64,000 nucleotides of DNA from Actinoplanes sp. TBRC 11911 (GTDB lineage: Bacteria; Actinomycetota; Actinomycetes; Mycobacteriales; Micromonosporaceae), in NCBI RefSeq assembly GCF_012933445.1, contig NZ_JABBNC010000037.1:41822-105821 (forward strand), written 5' to 3'. This document shows, one piece after another, positions 1 through 7,532 of this stretch. A program made the translations under genes and the position numbers. The notes beneath the pieces are model-generated. The model was given only the letters and a program-made list of their open reading frames with translations, searched no databases and was not told the DNA's origin. Position 1 is the first letter of the stretch. Every line of letters begins with the position of its first letter.

Positions 1-1088
1 TCCTGCTGAGTGAGGGCCGAGCCGCTCGGCAGGCACAGCCCCCGGTCGAACAGATCGGCGCAGGTGTCCCCGCCGCGCATGGGGAAGTCCCGGAACATCG
101 GCTGCAGATGCAGTGGCTTCCAGGTGGGCCGGCCTTCGATGTTGCGCTCGCGCAACGTGGCGAGGATGTCGTCGCGCGACGCACCGAACTGGTTCGCGTC
201 GACCAGCAGGCAGGTCAGCCAATGGTTGGGCCGGCCGTATCCCGCAACCGGCATGAAGCTGATCCCGCTCAGATCGCTGAGCGCGGCCCGGTAGTACCGG
301 TTCGTCTCGCGGCGCGCGGCGATCATGTCGCCCAGCCGCTGCAGTTGCCCCCGCCCGACCGCCGCGAGCAGGTTGCTGAGCCGGTAGTTGTAGCCGACCC
401 GGCGATGCTCGTAATGTTCTTCTTTCTCCCGGGCCTGGGTGGAGAGATGCCGGGTCTGTGCGGCCACCCGGTCGTCGTCGGTGACGAGCATGCCGCCCCC
501 GCCGGTGGTCATGATCTTGTTGCCGTTGAACGAGAGGATCCCGGCGAGACCGAAGGATCCGGCCGCACGACCTCGGTAGTCCGCGCCCAGTGCCTCAGCC
601 GCGTCCTCGATCAACGGCACGCCGTACCGGTCGCAGGCCTCCATCAGCGGGTCGTAGTCGGCCGTCTGCCCGTACATGTCGACCGCGATGACCACGCGCG
701 GCAGCCTCCCCTTGCGGGCCCGGCGGCGCAGCTCCTCGGCGACCAGCTCGGGATCGACGTTCCAGCTCTCCCGGGTGCTGTCCAGGAAGACCGGCCGGGC
801 GCCCAGATACATCACGGCGTTGGCGGTGGCCGCGAACGTGAACGACGGCACCAGCACGGTGTCACCCCGGCGCACCCCGGCCGCCGTCAAGGCCAGATGC
901 AGCGCCGCTGTTCCGCTGCTGAGGGCCACGGCGTGGCGTACGCCGAGCTGGTCTTTGATCTGCTCCTCGAAAGCGTCCAGGTCGGGCCCGACCGGGGCGA
1001 CCCAGTTCGAGTCGAAGGCCTGCAGCAGCAGCTTGCGTTCCACGTCGCCGACGTCCGGCGGGGAGAGGAAGATGCGCGCGTCAGCCAT
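1..1088 (-). CDS. DegT/DnrJ/EryC1-type PLP aminotransferase (C-terminus outside window)
   Basis: Reading leftward from ATG at 1088 the frame stays open for 362 codons and runs off the window edge, so the C-terminus is missing. The product begins MADARIFLSPPDVG and carries the family landmarks: substrate/PLP-phosphate stretch HAVALSSGTAALHLAL near residue 50, a DMYGQ motif, an EDAAEALGA motif, and the PLP-binding lysine in SFNGNKIMTTGGGG. These enzymes aminate nucleotide-linked keto-sugars for surface polysaccharides, glycolipids or glycosylated metabolites. The start overlaps the stop of the upstream polysaccharide deacetylase by 8 bp (ATGGCTGA), indicating translational coupling. The closest subtype by feel is the EpsN/PglE group of sugar aminotransferases, but the exact substrate cannot be read from sequence. 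The family and the truncation are secure. Confidence 0.92.
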   Translation of the reverse strand, partial: MADARIFLSPPDVGDVERKLLLQAFDSNWVAPVGPDLDAFEEQIKDQLGVRHAVALSSGTAALHLALTAAGVRRGDTVLVPSFTFAATANAVMYLGARPVFLDSTRESWNVDPELVAEELRRRARKGRLPRVVIAVDMYGQTADYDPLMEACDRYGVPLIEDAAEALGADYRGRAAGSFGLAGILSFNGNKIMTTGGGGMLVTDDDRVAAQTRHLSTQAREKEEHYEHRRVGYNYRLSNLLAAVGRGQLQRLGDMIAARRETNRYYRAALSDLSGISFMPVAGYGRPNHWLTCLLVDANQFGASRDDILATLRERNIEGRPTWKPLHLQPMFRDFPMRGGDTCADLFDRGLCLPSGSALTQQ

Positions 1089-1851
1089 GGACACGGGTCC
1101 TCACCGCCCAGAGCGGCCAGGCCGGGTGCAGTCCCTGCCGGTTGATGCTCATCGGCGAGTCACCGGGGTGCATCGCGTCGCGGCGGGTGCTGGCGAAACT
1201 GCGGTACCCGGCCTCGCGGGCCGCGATCACGTCGCGCTGCAGATAGTCAACTGCCGGATTCCCGTACGGGGCGGCGAAGTCCCGGACCGCGACACCGACC
1301 TGGTCCTCGATCTCGTTCTTCGAGTCCAGCAGTTCGCGGGCCGCCACCATGTCGTCCTGATCGGCGAGCCGGTGGTGGGTGACGGTGTGCGAGCCGAGGC
1401 CGAACCCGGCGCCGGACAGCTCGCGGACGTCCGACCAGGTGAGGTTGCCGGCCTCGCCGATCAGGCCGGTCGTCACGAAGAAGGTGGCCGGCACGTTCAG
1501 GTCGAACAGGATCGGGGCCACCACGTCGCGCCAGCTCAGGTGCCCGTCGTCGAAGTTGACGCAGAACACCGGCCCGGTCAGCGGCTTGCGCCCGGCCAGG
1601 ATCGCCAGCGCGTCGTCCCAGCTCACCATCGCGCCGATGTCCCGGAACGTGCGCAGGTGCCGGCGCAGGTCGCGGCCGTACTCCCGGGGCACGTCATGAT
1701 AAAAGGGGAAATAGAGGCCCGGTGCCTTGGGCAGGCGGCGGAACATGCCGGCCGGCGCGAGGATGCGCCCTTGCACGCGGGGGCGCTCCCGTAGCCGGCG
1801 GCGGACCTCCAGCTCGTTCAGGCGCCGTCTGATCGTGGTCGGCGGCTGCAT
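1081..1851 (-). CDS. polysaccharide deacetylase (NodB/CE4 fold)
   Basis: 256 residues from the preferred ATG at 1851, which has a strong ribosome site (GGGAGGG, 8 nt upstream); a TTG at 1893 would add 14 residues. The CE4 pattern is present: an FDDGH metal/catalytic motif (usual form is [TS]FDDG), a GSHTVTHHRL motif carrying the two zinc-binding histidines, and a later RDFAAPYGNP motif corresponding to the RxPYG segment. Such enzymes remove N-acetyl groups from amino-sugar polymers. There is no clear signal peptide, so it is either cytoplasmic or exported by another route. Its stop overlaps the aminotransferase start by 8 bp, and the next gene on the opposite strand is a FemAB-like transferase, all of which points to exopolysaccharide or cell-envelope glycan assembly. 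Confidence 0.88.
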   Translation of the reverse strand: MQPPTTIRRRLNELEVRRRLRERPRVQGRILAPAGMFRRLPKAPGLYFPFYHDVPREYGRDLRRHLRTFRDIGAMVSWDDALAILAGRKPLTGPVFCVNFDDGHLSWRDVVAPILFDLNVPATFFVTTGLIGEAGNLTWSDVRELSGAGFGLGSHTVTHHRLADQDDMVAARELLDSKNEIEDQVGVAVRDFAAPYGNPAVDYLQRDVIAAREAGYRSFASTRRDAMHPGDSPMSINRQGLHPAWPLWAVRTRVHG

Positions 1852-1932
1852 CCTCGGCACCCTCCCTGGTTGTCCTTGGTCAGACTTAAGCAAATGGGGC
1901 GGCTAGGGCGTCAGTAGCAATTGTCATAAGGA

Positions 1933-1951
1933 ACGTGAAAGACTCTCACGT
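1933..1951. promoter_or_regulatory. inverted repeat between divergent envelope genes
   Basis: Perfect 6-bp arms ACGTGA and TCACGT are separated by 7 bp (AAGACTC). It lies in the 180-bp region between the leftward deacetylase and the rightward FemAB-like gene, so it could be a shared operator. No matching regulator is identifiable next to it. The rest of the interval shows no convincing promoter. Confidence 0.35.
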
Positions 1952-2032
1952 CAATTCTCCGTGCTTGCGGAATACGCGTCCGGCGGCGCATCATCCGGCA
2001 GGAAGGCACAATTTTCCGACTGCGGGGGACTG

Positions 2033-3040
2033 ATGCTGCGACTGCACCGTGCCGAGCCGACGCCAGAGTTGTGGGCCGACCGCCAGACGTACGACGACCG
2101 ATTGATCTTCCACACCGAGCCGTGGCTGCGCTTCGTCGCCGAATGCCAGAACGCTCAGCCGGTGCTGGCCACCGTCACTCTCGACGGCGCCCCGGCCGGG
2201 CACTTCACCGGGCTGGTGACCAGGAAGTACGGCCTGCGTATCCTGGGCAGCCCGATGGCCGGCTGGACCACTTCGTACCTGGGCTTCAACCTGCGCCCGG
2301 ACATCTCGCGGCGGCAGGCCCTGGAAGCGTTGATGCCGTTCGCGTTCGACGAGCTCGGCTGCGCCCACCTGGAGATCCGCGACCGCGGCCTGACCGAGCC
2401 CGACCTGGCGGGCCTGGGCCTGACGTGGGCCGCCGCCCCCACCGCGGTCATCGACCTCCGACCCGACCCGGATCGGCTGTTCGGGCTGATGTCAAGCGCC
2501 TGCCGGCGCAATATCCGTAAGGCCGAAAAGTCGTCGGTGACAATCGAAGAGGCAGCCCCCGACGACGAATTCGCCGCCGATTTCTACAATCAGTTGCGCG
2601 ACGTTTTCGCGAAGCAGAATCTGGTGCCCACCTATTCGATTGCGCGGGTGCAAAGCCTGATCCGAAACCTCGCCCCGCACCACCGGTTACTCCTGTTACG
2701 GGCACGCGACGATTCGGGCCGCTGCATCGCCACCGCGGTCCTGCCCTGGTACCACCGCACGATGTACTTCTGGGGCGGCGCCTCCTACCGCGAGCACCAG
2801 CACAACCGCCCGAACGAGGCGCTGATCTGGCACGCGATGCGCTGGGCGCGCGAGCGGGGCGTCACCGAGTTCGACTTCGTCGGCGGCAACTCGTACAAGT
2901 CGAAGTACGGCACGTCCGAGGTCCCGGTCCCGTGGGCGCGGCGCTCGCGCTCCCCGCTGGTGGCCCACCTGCGGGACGCGGCGAAGCAGGGTTACGCGCT
3001 GAAGCAGCGGGCGGTGGCGCGCTTGACGGGCGCCCACTGA
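2033..3040 (+). CDS. FemAB-like / GNAT-fold aminoacyl or acyl transferase
   Basis: 335 residues from ATG 2033, preceded by GCGGGGGAC as ribosome site; an upstream in-frame start at 1961 lacks one. The protein resembles the BioF2-like acetyltransferase_6/FemAB superfamily: two GNAT-like halves, a basic central segment CRRNIRKAEKSSVTI typical of these proteins, a hydrophobic beta strand RCIATAVLPWY, the stretch MYFWGGAS, then NEALIWHAMRWARERG followed by EFDFVGG and a GNSYKSKYGTS segment. Family members transfer amino acids or acyl groups to peptidoglycan precursors, and related ones sit in exopolysaccharide gene clusters. It is divergent from the deacetylase/aminotransferase pair and probably belongs to the same surface-glycan function. 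The acceptor and donor are unknown. Confidence 0.78.
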   Translation: MLRLHRAEPTPELWADRQTYDDRLIFHTEPWLRFVAECQNAQPVLATVTLDGAPAGHFTGLVTRKYGLRILGSPMAGWTTSYLGFNLRPDISRRQALEALMPFAFDELGCAHLEIRDRGLTEPDLAGLGLTWAAAPTAVIDLRPDPDRLFGLMSSACRRNIRKAEKSSVTIEEAAPDDEFAADFYNQLRDVFAKQNLVPTYSIARVQSLIRNLAPHHRLLLLRARDDSGRCIATAVLPWYHRTMYFWGGASYREHQHNRPNEALIWHAMRWARERGVTEFDFVGGNSYKSKYGTSEVPVPWARRSRSPLVAHLRDAAKQGYALKQRAVARLTGAH

Positions 3041-3061
3041 CAGCCCCTTGCGGCGCGGGAG

Positions 3062-4111
3062 TCAGGCGGCGGACGTGGCCGCCGGCACCTCACCGCGCCG
3101 CGGCGCGATCGCCGTCGACTCGCGAACCACCAACTCCGGGCGGAACAGAAACTCCGAGTGCGGCGCCCCGTGCCCGTTGATCTCGTCGACCAGGGCGTTC
3201 ACCGTGGCGGCCGCCATCGCGGTCACCGGCTGGCGCAGCGTCGTCAGCGGCGGATCGGTGAAGGCGATCAACGGCGAGTCGTCGAACCCGATCACCGACA
3301 GGTCCTGCGGGACGCGCAGCCCCCGGCGCCGGGCCGCGCGGATCGCCCCCAGCGCCATCAGGTCGGAACCGCAGACGATGCCCGTCACCCCCAGGGCCAG
3401 CAACCGATCGGCCGCGACCTCGCCGCCCTCGACCCCGAACAACGCCAGCGAGGTCAAACCGTCCACTTCGGAGTCGGACGCACCGGCGGAACGTTTCATC
3501 GCCGCCCGGAAACCCTCCAGGCGGCGCTGCGTCGAGATGAACCGGTTAGGGCCGGAGATCATGCCGATGCGCCGATGGCCGAGCGACACCAGGTGACTCA
3601 CCGCGAGGTCGCCCGCCTGGCGTTCGTCACAGGAGACGAAGGGCGCCTCGATGCCGGAGCTGAAACCGTTTACCAGCACGATCGGCAACGGGCGGTCGAG
3701 CAACCGGAGGTAGCGCTGCTTGTCGGCGGTGGTGTCCGCGGACAGGCCGGAGACGAAGACGATGCCGGACACCTGACGGTCCAGGAGCATCTCCACGTAC
3801 TCGTCCTCGGTCACCCCGCCCGGCGTCTGCGTGCACAGCACCGGCGTGTAACCCTGCTGGGCCAGCGTGGACTCGATGGCCTGCGCGAACGCCGGGAAGA
3901 TCGGGTTCTCCAGTTCGGGCACGACCAGCCCGACCAGGCCGGCGCTGCGCTTGCGTAACCGCTCCGGCCGCTCGTAGCCGAGCACGTCGAGCGCCGTCAG
4001 CACCGCCTGGCGCGTCTCGTGCGACACGCCCGGCCGGTCGTTGATGACACGCGACACCGTCGCCTCGCTGACCTGGGCTTGCCGGGCGATGTCGGCCATC
4101 CGTGCGGGCAT
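3062..4111 (-). CDS. LacI-family transcriptional regulator
   Basis: 349 residues with an N-terminal LacI helix-turn-helix (MADIARQAQVSEATVSRVIN, residues about 5-24, followed by the hinge region ending near RPERLRKRSAG) and a periplasmic-binding-protein-like effector domain from about residue 62 (GLVGLVVPELENPIFP) to the end (LFRPELVVRESTAI). These repressors bind palindromic operators and release on binding a sugar or related effector. It begins only 30 bp after the stop of the leftward GGDEF-EAL gene, so may be transcribed with it. No carbohydrate gene is adjacent, hence its target is unclear. An alternative start at MADIAR (4099) is equally plausible and would match the usual LacI N-terminus more exactly. 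Confidence 0.93.
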   Translation of the reverse strand: MPARMADIARQAQVSEATVSRVINDRPGVSHETRQAVLTALDVLGYERPERLRKRSAGLVGLVVPELENPIFPAFAQAIESTLAQQGYTPVLCTQTPGGVTEDEYVEMLLDRQVSGIVFVSGLSADTTADKQRYLRLLDRPLPIVLVNGFSSGIEAPFVSCDERQAGDLAVSHLVSLGHRRIGMISGPNRFISTQRRLEGFRAAMKRSAGASDSEVDGLTSLALFGVEGGEVAADRLLALGVTGIVCGSDLMALGAIRAARRRGLRVPQDLSVIGFDDSPLIAFTDPPLTTLRQPVTAMAAATVNALVDEINGHGAPHSEFLFRPELVVRESTAIAPRRGEVPAATSAA

Positions 4112-4141
4112 GCGCCAACTCTAATCGCCCGGAATCAACGC

Positions 4142-6517
4142 TCAGACGAGCGCGACCAGATGATCCGCCGGCTCCGGCCGTCCGGTGTGATACCCCTGCG
4201 CGAACTGGCACCCGATCCGCGCCAGCACCCGCAACTGCGCCTCGGTCTCCACCCCTTCGGCCACCACCTTCAACCCGAGCGTGTGCCCGAGCTGCAACAC
4301 CGCACTGACCAGCTCCTGCTGCCGCGGATTCGAGGCCAGCCCGGTGACGAACGACCGGTCCACCTTGAGCACGTCAACCGGAATGTCCCGCAGATAACCG
4401 AGCGACGAGTACCCCGTCCCGAAGTCGTCGATGGCGATCCGCACCCCGAGCGCCCGCAGCTCCTCGAGCCGCGCCGACGTCACCGCGATGTCGCGCATGA
4501 GCACCGTCTCGGTCAACTCCAGCACCAGGCTGTGCGGCGACAATCCCGAGGTCGTCAAGGCGTACGCGATCCGCTCGGTCAGATCCGGCACCTCGAAGTT
4601 CGCGGCCGAGAGGTTGACACTGACCCAGGCCGGCGCGGTCTCCGGCGACGTCTGCTGCCACGCGTGCACCGTGCGGCATGCCTCCAGCAGCACCCATCGA
4701 TCGATCTCGGTGATCAGCCCGGTCTCCTCGGCGAGCGGGATGAACGTGCCGGGCGCCTGCAACCCACGCTCCGGATCCGCCCAGCGCACCAGCGCCTCGA
4801 CCCCGGCCACCCGACGATCCGGCACCGACACGACGGGCTGCAGGTGCAACCTCAATTCCCCATTGTGTACGGCTTGACGCAGTCGAGTCTCCGAGTCGAG
4901 CCGATCCATGAGCTGCTCATGCATGCGCGTCTCGTAGATCTGGTAGCAGTTCTTGCCGGCCGACTTCGCCGCGTACATCGCCACGTCCGCGTCGCGCAGC
5001 ACCTCCTCCGCGTCACCGTGCCGCCCGGCGTCCGCGACGATGCCGATGCTCACCGACACGACGGCCTGCCGGCCCTGTACCAGGAAAGGCCGGGCCAGCG
5101 CGTCCAAACAGGACTGCGCGACCTCTTCCACCGAGGAGACGTCCTCCAGCAGCACCGCGAACTCGTCCCCACCGAGCCGCGCGACCGTGTCCTGGGGCCG
5201 TAACGCACCGGCAAGGCGCTCCGCTGTGGTCCGCAACAGCGCGTCCCCGGCGTTGTGCCCGAGGCTGTCGTTGACCTTCTTGAACCCGTCCAGGTCGAGG
5301 TACAGCACCGCGGCCGGGGACAGCGTCGCCCGGGCCCGGGTGATCGCGTGATCCACCCGGTCCAGGAACAGCTTGCGGTTCGGCAGCCCGGTCAGCGCGT
5401 CGTGCAGCGCCTGGTGCCGCAGGTCGTGTTCGAGCGCGCGTTGCCGGGTGACGTCGCGCATCACGATGACCGCGCCGATCCGCCGGCCGTCCTTGGCGAT
5501 CGGCGACACCGTGTACGCCACCCGCACCGACGTGCCGTCCGGCCGTTGCAGCGTGCCCTCACGCTCGGCCGAGTCGCCGGCCGGCCGGTCCGCGTCCGGC
5601 AGCACCGCCGAGGCGTCCCGGTCCAGCAGGCCCTCGACGCCGAGCCCGGTGATGCGGCCCGCGGCCGTGTTCGCGAACGTGATCCGGTCCTGCGCGTCGA
5701 CCCCGCAGATGCCTTCGCCGGCGCTGTCCAGGATGCTGTCGGTGTACTCCTTGGCGAGGATCTCGCGGGCCGAGCGTTCCAGGCGGTCCGCCATGTCGTT
5801 GAACGCGTCGCCGAGCCGGCTGATCTCGTCCCGCCCGCCCGTTTCGACCCGTTGCGAATAGTTCGCGTCCCGGATGCTCGACACCGCCCGGGTCAGCGAC
5901 CGGATCCGGCGCGTCACCGACTCGGCGACCACCAGCCCGAGCAGCAGGATCAGCACGATGCAGACCACGCCCGCGATGATCATCATGGTGCGGGCGCCGC
6001 GGGTGGCCGCGGTCATCTCCTGGTAGATCGGCGTGTACTCCAGGACGATCGCCCCGCGGGTCGCCCCGGCCTCGTCGACCAGCGGCACCGCGATCTGCTG
6101 GATGCCGTCCGGGTAGTCGGCGCTCGTCTCGACGAACGTGCGGGGCTTTCCGTCCGCGATCGTCTTGCCGACCTGGTTGTCCGAATCGGTGTCGAGCCGC
6201 GTCCCCACGTCCTCGGGGACCACGTCGGCCAGGATCGTCTTGCCGGCGTCGACCACCTCGATGTCGCGCTGCTGCAGGTCATGCAGCCGATGCAGGTAGG
6301 CCTCGAGCGCGGCCGGGTTGTTCAGCAGCGGCCCGTCACCGCCCAGCGGCAGCCCCACCACGATGTCCTTGGCGATGCCGCGCGCGACCTGCTCGGCCTC
6401 GGTGATCGCGGCGCGGCGGGTGGACTCCGCGTCCGCACCCAGCACGACGGCCCCGGTCAGCGCCACCAGGGCACCGACCGCGAGAAGACCGCCGAGAAAT
6501 TTCTGCCGTACGTTCAT
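4142..6517 (-). CDS. membrane GGDEF-EAL protein with HAMP and PAS domains
   Basis: 791 residues. Order: one membrane helix (about 8-28), an extracytoplasmic sensor region of about 150 residues, a second helix (around 180-203, IIAGVVCIVLILLLGLVV), a HAMP linker (about 204-256), a PAS domain (about 265-365), a GGDEF domain and an EAL domain. The GGDEF active site is intact (ARLGGDEFAVLL) and is preceded by a complete product-inhibition site, RPQD, five residues upstream. The EAL domain retains EALVRW, VNLS, the ELTE glutamate, DDFGTG, the KVDRSF lysine and EGVE. Sequence therefore predicts both c-di-GMP synthesis and hydrolysis capability, with the balance set by the outside signal. LacI regulator follows after 30 bp; a TauE permease and a second GGDEF-EAL gene lie upstream on the same strand. 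Confidence 0.95.
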   Translation of the reverse strand: MNVRQKFLGGLLAVGALVALTGAVVLGADAESTRRAAITEAEQVARGIAKDIVVGLPLGGDGPLLNNPAALEAYLHRLHDLQQRDIEVVDAGKTILADVVPEDVGTRLDTDSDNQVGKTIADGKPRTFVETSADYPDGIQQIAVPLVDEAGATRGAIVLEYTPIYQEMTAATRGARTMMIIAGVVCIVLILLLGLVVAESVTRRIRSLTRAVSSIRDANYSQRVETGGRDEISRLGDAFNDMADRLERSAREILAKEYTDSILDSAGEGICGVDAQDRITFANTAAGRITGLGVEGLLDRDASAVLPDADRPAGDSAEREGTLQRPDGTSVRVAYTVSPIAKDGRRIGAVIVMRDVTRQRALEHDLRHQALHDALTGLPNRKLFLDRVDHAITRARATLSPAAVLYLDLDGFKKVNDSLGHNAGDALLRTTAERLAGALRPQDTVARLGGDEFAVLLEDVSSVEEVAQSCLDALARPFLVQGRQAVVSVSIGIVADAGRHGDAEEVLRDADVAMYAAKSAGKNCYQIYETRMHEQLMDRLDSETRLRQAVHNGELRLHLQPVVSVPDRRVAGVEALVRWADPERGLQAPGTFIPLAEETGLITEIDRWVLLEACRTVHAWQQTSPETAPAWVSVNLSAANFEVPDLTERIAYALTTSGLSPHSLVLELTETVLMRDIAVTSARLEELRALGVRIAIDDFGTGYSSLGYLRDIPVDVLKVDRSFVTGLASNPRQQELVSAVLQLGHTLGLKVVAEGVETEAQLRVLARIGCQFAQGYHTGRPEPADHLVALV

Positions 6518-6649
6518 ACGCCGCGCCCCAAGATCGCTGCCGCCGTTTCCCTTCTCCCATCGGCGGGGGACGGCTGAACGAAAGAGGTTTGCGCGGCGCG
6601 AACCGGCGCGACGAACGGCGGGGCAACCGACGCGGCGACCTCGGCCCGG

Positions 6650-7519
6650 CTACCCGACCGGAACCAGCGCCCGCCGCCGGCGCACCACCGCCACCCCCGC
6701 GGCGGCCAGGATCGCCATGCCGGCAACCACGCCGACCACCGCTGTCGAAAGATTGAACAGCTTCAGCGAACTCGCCAGCAACACGATCACCAACGCGGTC
6801 CGCACCAGCCCGGCCGGCGCCCGCGACGAGATGCGCGAGCCCAGCAGCACCCCCGGCACCGACCCGATCACCACCGCGGCGGCCAGGTCGAGCTGCAGGT
6901 CACCGAACAGCGCATGCCCCAAGGCTGCCGCCGCGACCAGCGGAATGGCCTGGATCAGGTCGGTGCCCACCAGGTCGTTCGCCCGCAGCTTCGGATACAT
7001 CGCCAGCAACGCCACGATGATCAGCGACCCGGACCCCACCGACGTGAGACCGACCACGAGCCCGCCGAGCGCCCCCAGCAGAGCGGTGGGCAGCGGTTTC
7101 ACCTTGATCGGCTCGGGTGGCGCGTCGGACGACGGCGAGCGGCGCGCGGCCCACAGCTTGAGCAGCAGCCCACCCGCCGCGAGCAGCAGCGCCACGCCCA
7201 GCGCGATCTGGATGGTGTGCTGCACCGTCGCGTCGTCGCCGAGCAGCCGCAGCAGCAGCACCCCCAGGAACGCGCTGGGCACGCTGCCGACGCACAGCCA
7301 GCGGACGAGAGCCCAGTTCACCGTGCCGCGCCGGGCGTGCACGAAGCCGCCGAACGGCTTCATCACCGCGCTGGCCGCCAGGTCGCTGGAGACCGCGGCC
7401 ACCGGCGGAATCCCGAAGATCAGCACGAGGATGGGCGTCATCAGGGCGCCGCCGCCCATCCCGGTGAGACCGACGACGATCCCGACTCCGAAGCCCGCGA
7501 GCGCCAAGGTGAGATCCAC
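6650..7519 (-). CDS. TauE/SafE-family (DUF81) membrane permease
   Basis: 289 residues, almost entirely hydrophobic, with the family's two-fold repeat: an N-terminal half opening with GFGVGIVVGLTGMGGGALMTP and a second half containing GALGGLVVGLTSVGSGSLII. About eight membrane helices. The family contains transporters linked to sulfite, sulfonate or other organic-sulfur anions, though many members remain unassigned. The start lies 13 bp after the stop of the leftward GGDEF-EAL gene at 7533, so the two are probably one transcript. The C-terminus ends in an arginine-rich tail on the cytoplasmic side. Specificity cannot be inferred. Confidence 0.88.
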   Translation of the reverse strand: MDLTLALAGFGVGIVVGLTGMGGGALMTPILVLIFGIPPVAAVSSDLAASAVMKPFGGFVHARRGTVNWALVRWLCVGSVPSAFLGVLLLRLLGDDATVQHTIQIALGVALLLAAGGLLLKLWAARRSPSSDAPPEPIKVKPLPTALLGALGGLVVGLTSVGSGSLIIVALLAMYPKLRANDLVGTDLIQAIPLVAAAALGHALFGDLQLDLAAAVVIGSVPGVLLGSRISSRAPAGLVRTALVIVLLASSLKLFNLSTAVVGVVAGMAILAAAGVAVVRRRRALVPVG

Positions 7520-7532
7520 CCGGCGATCCTAC

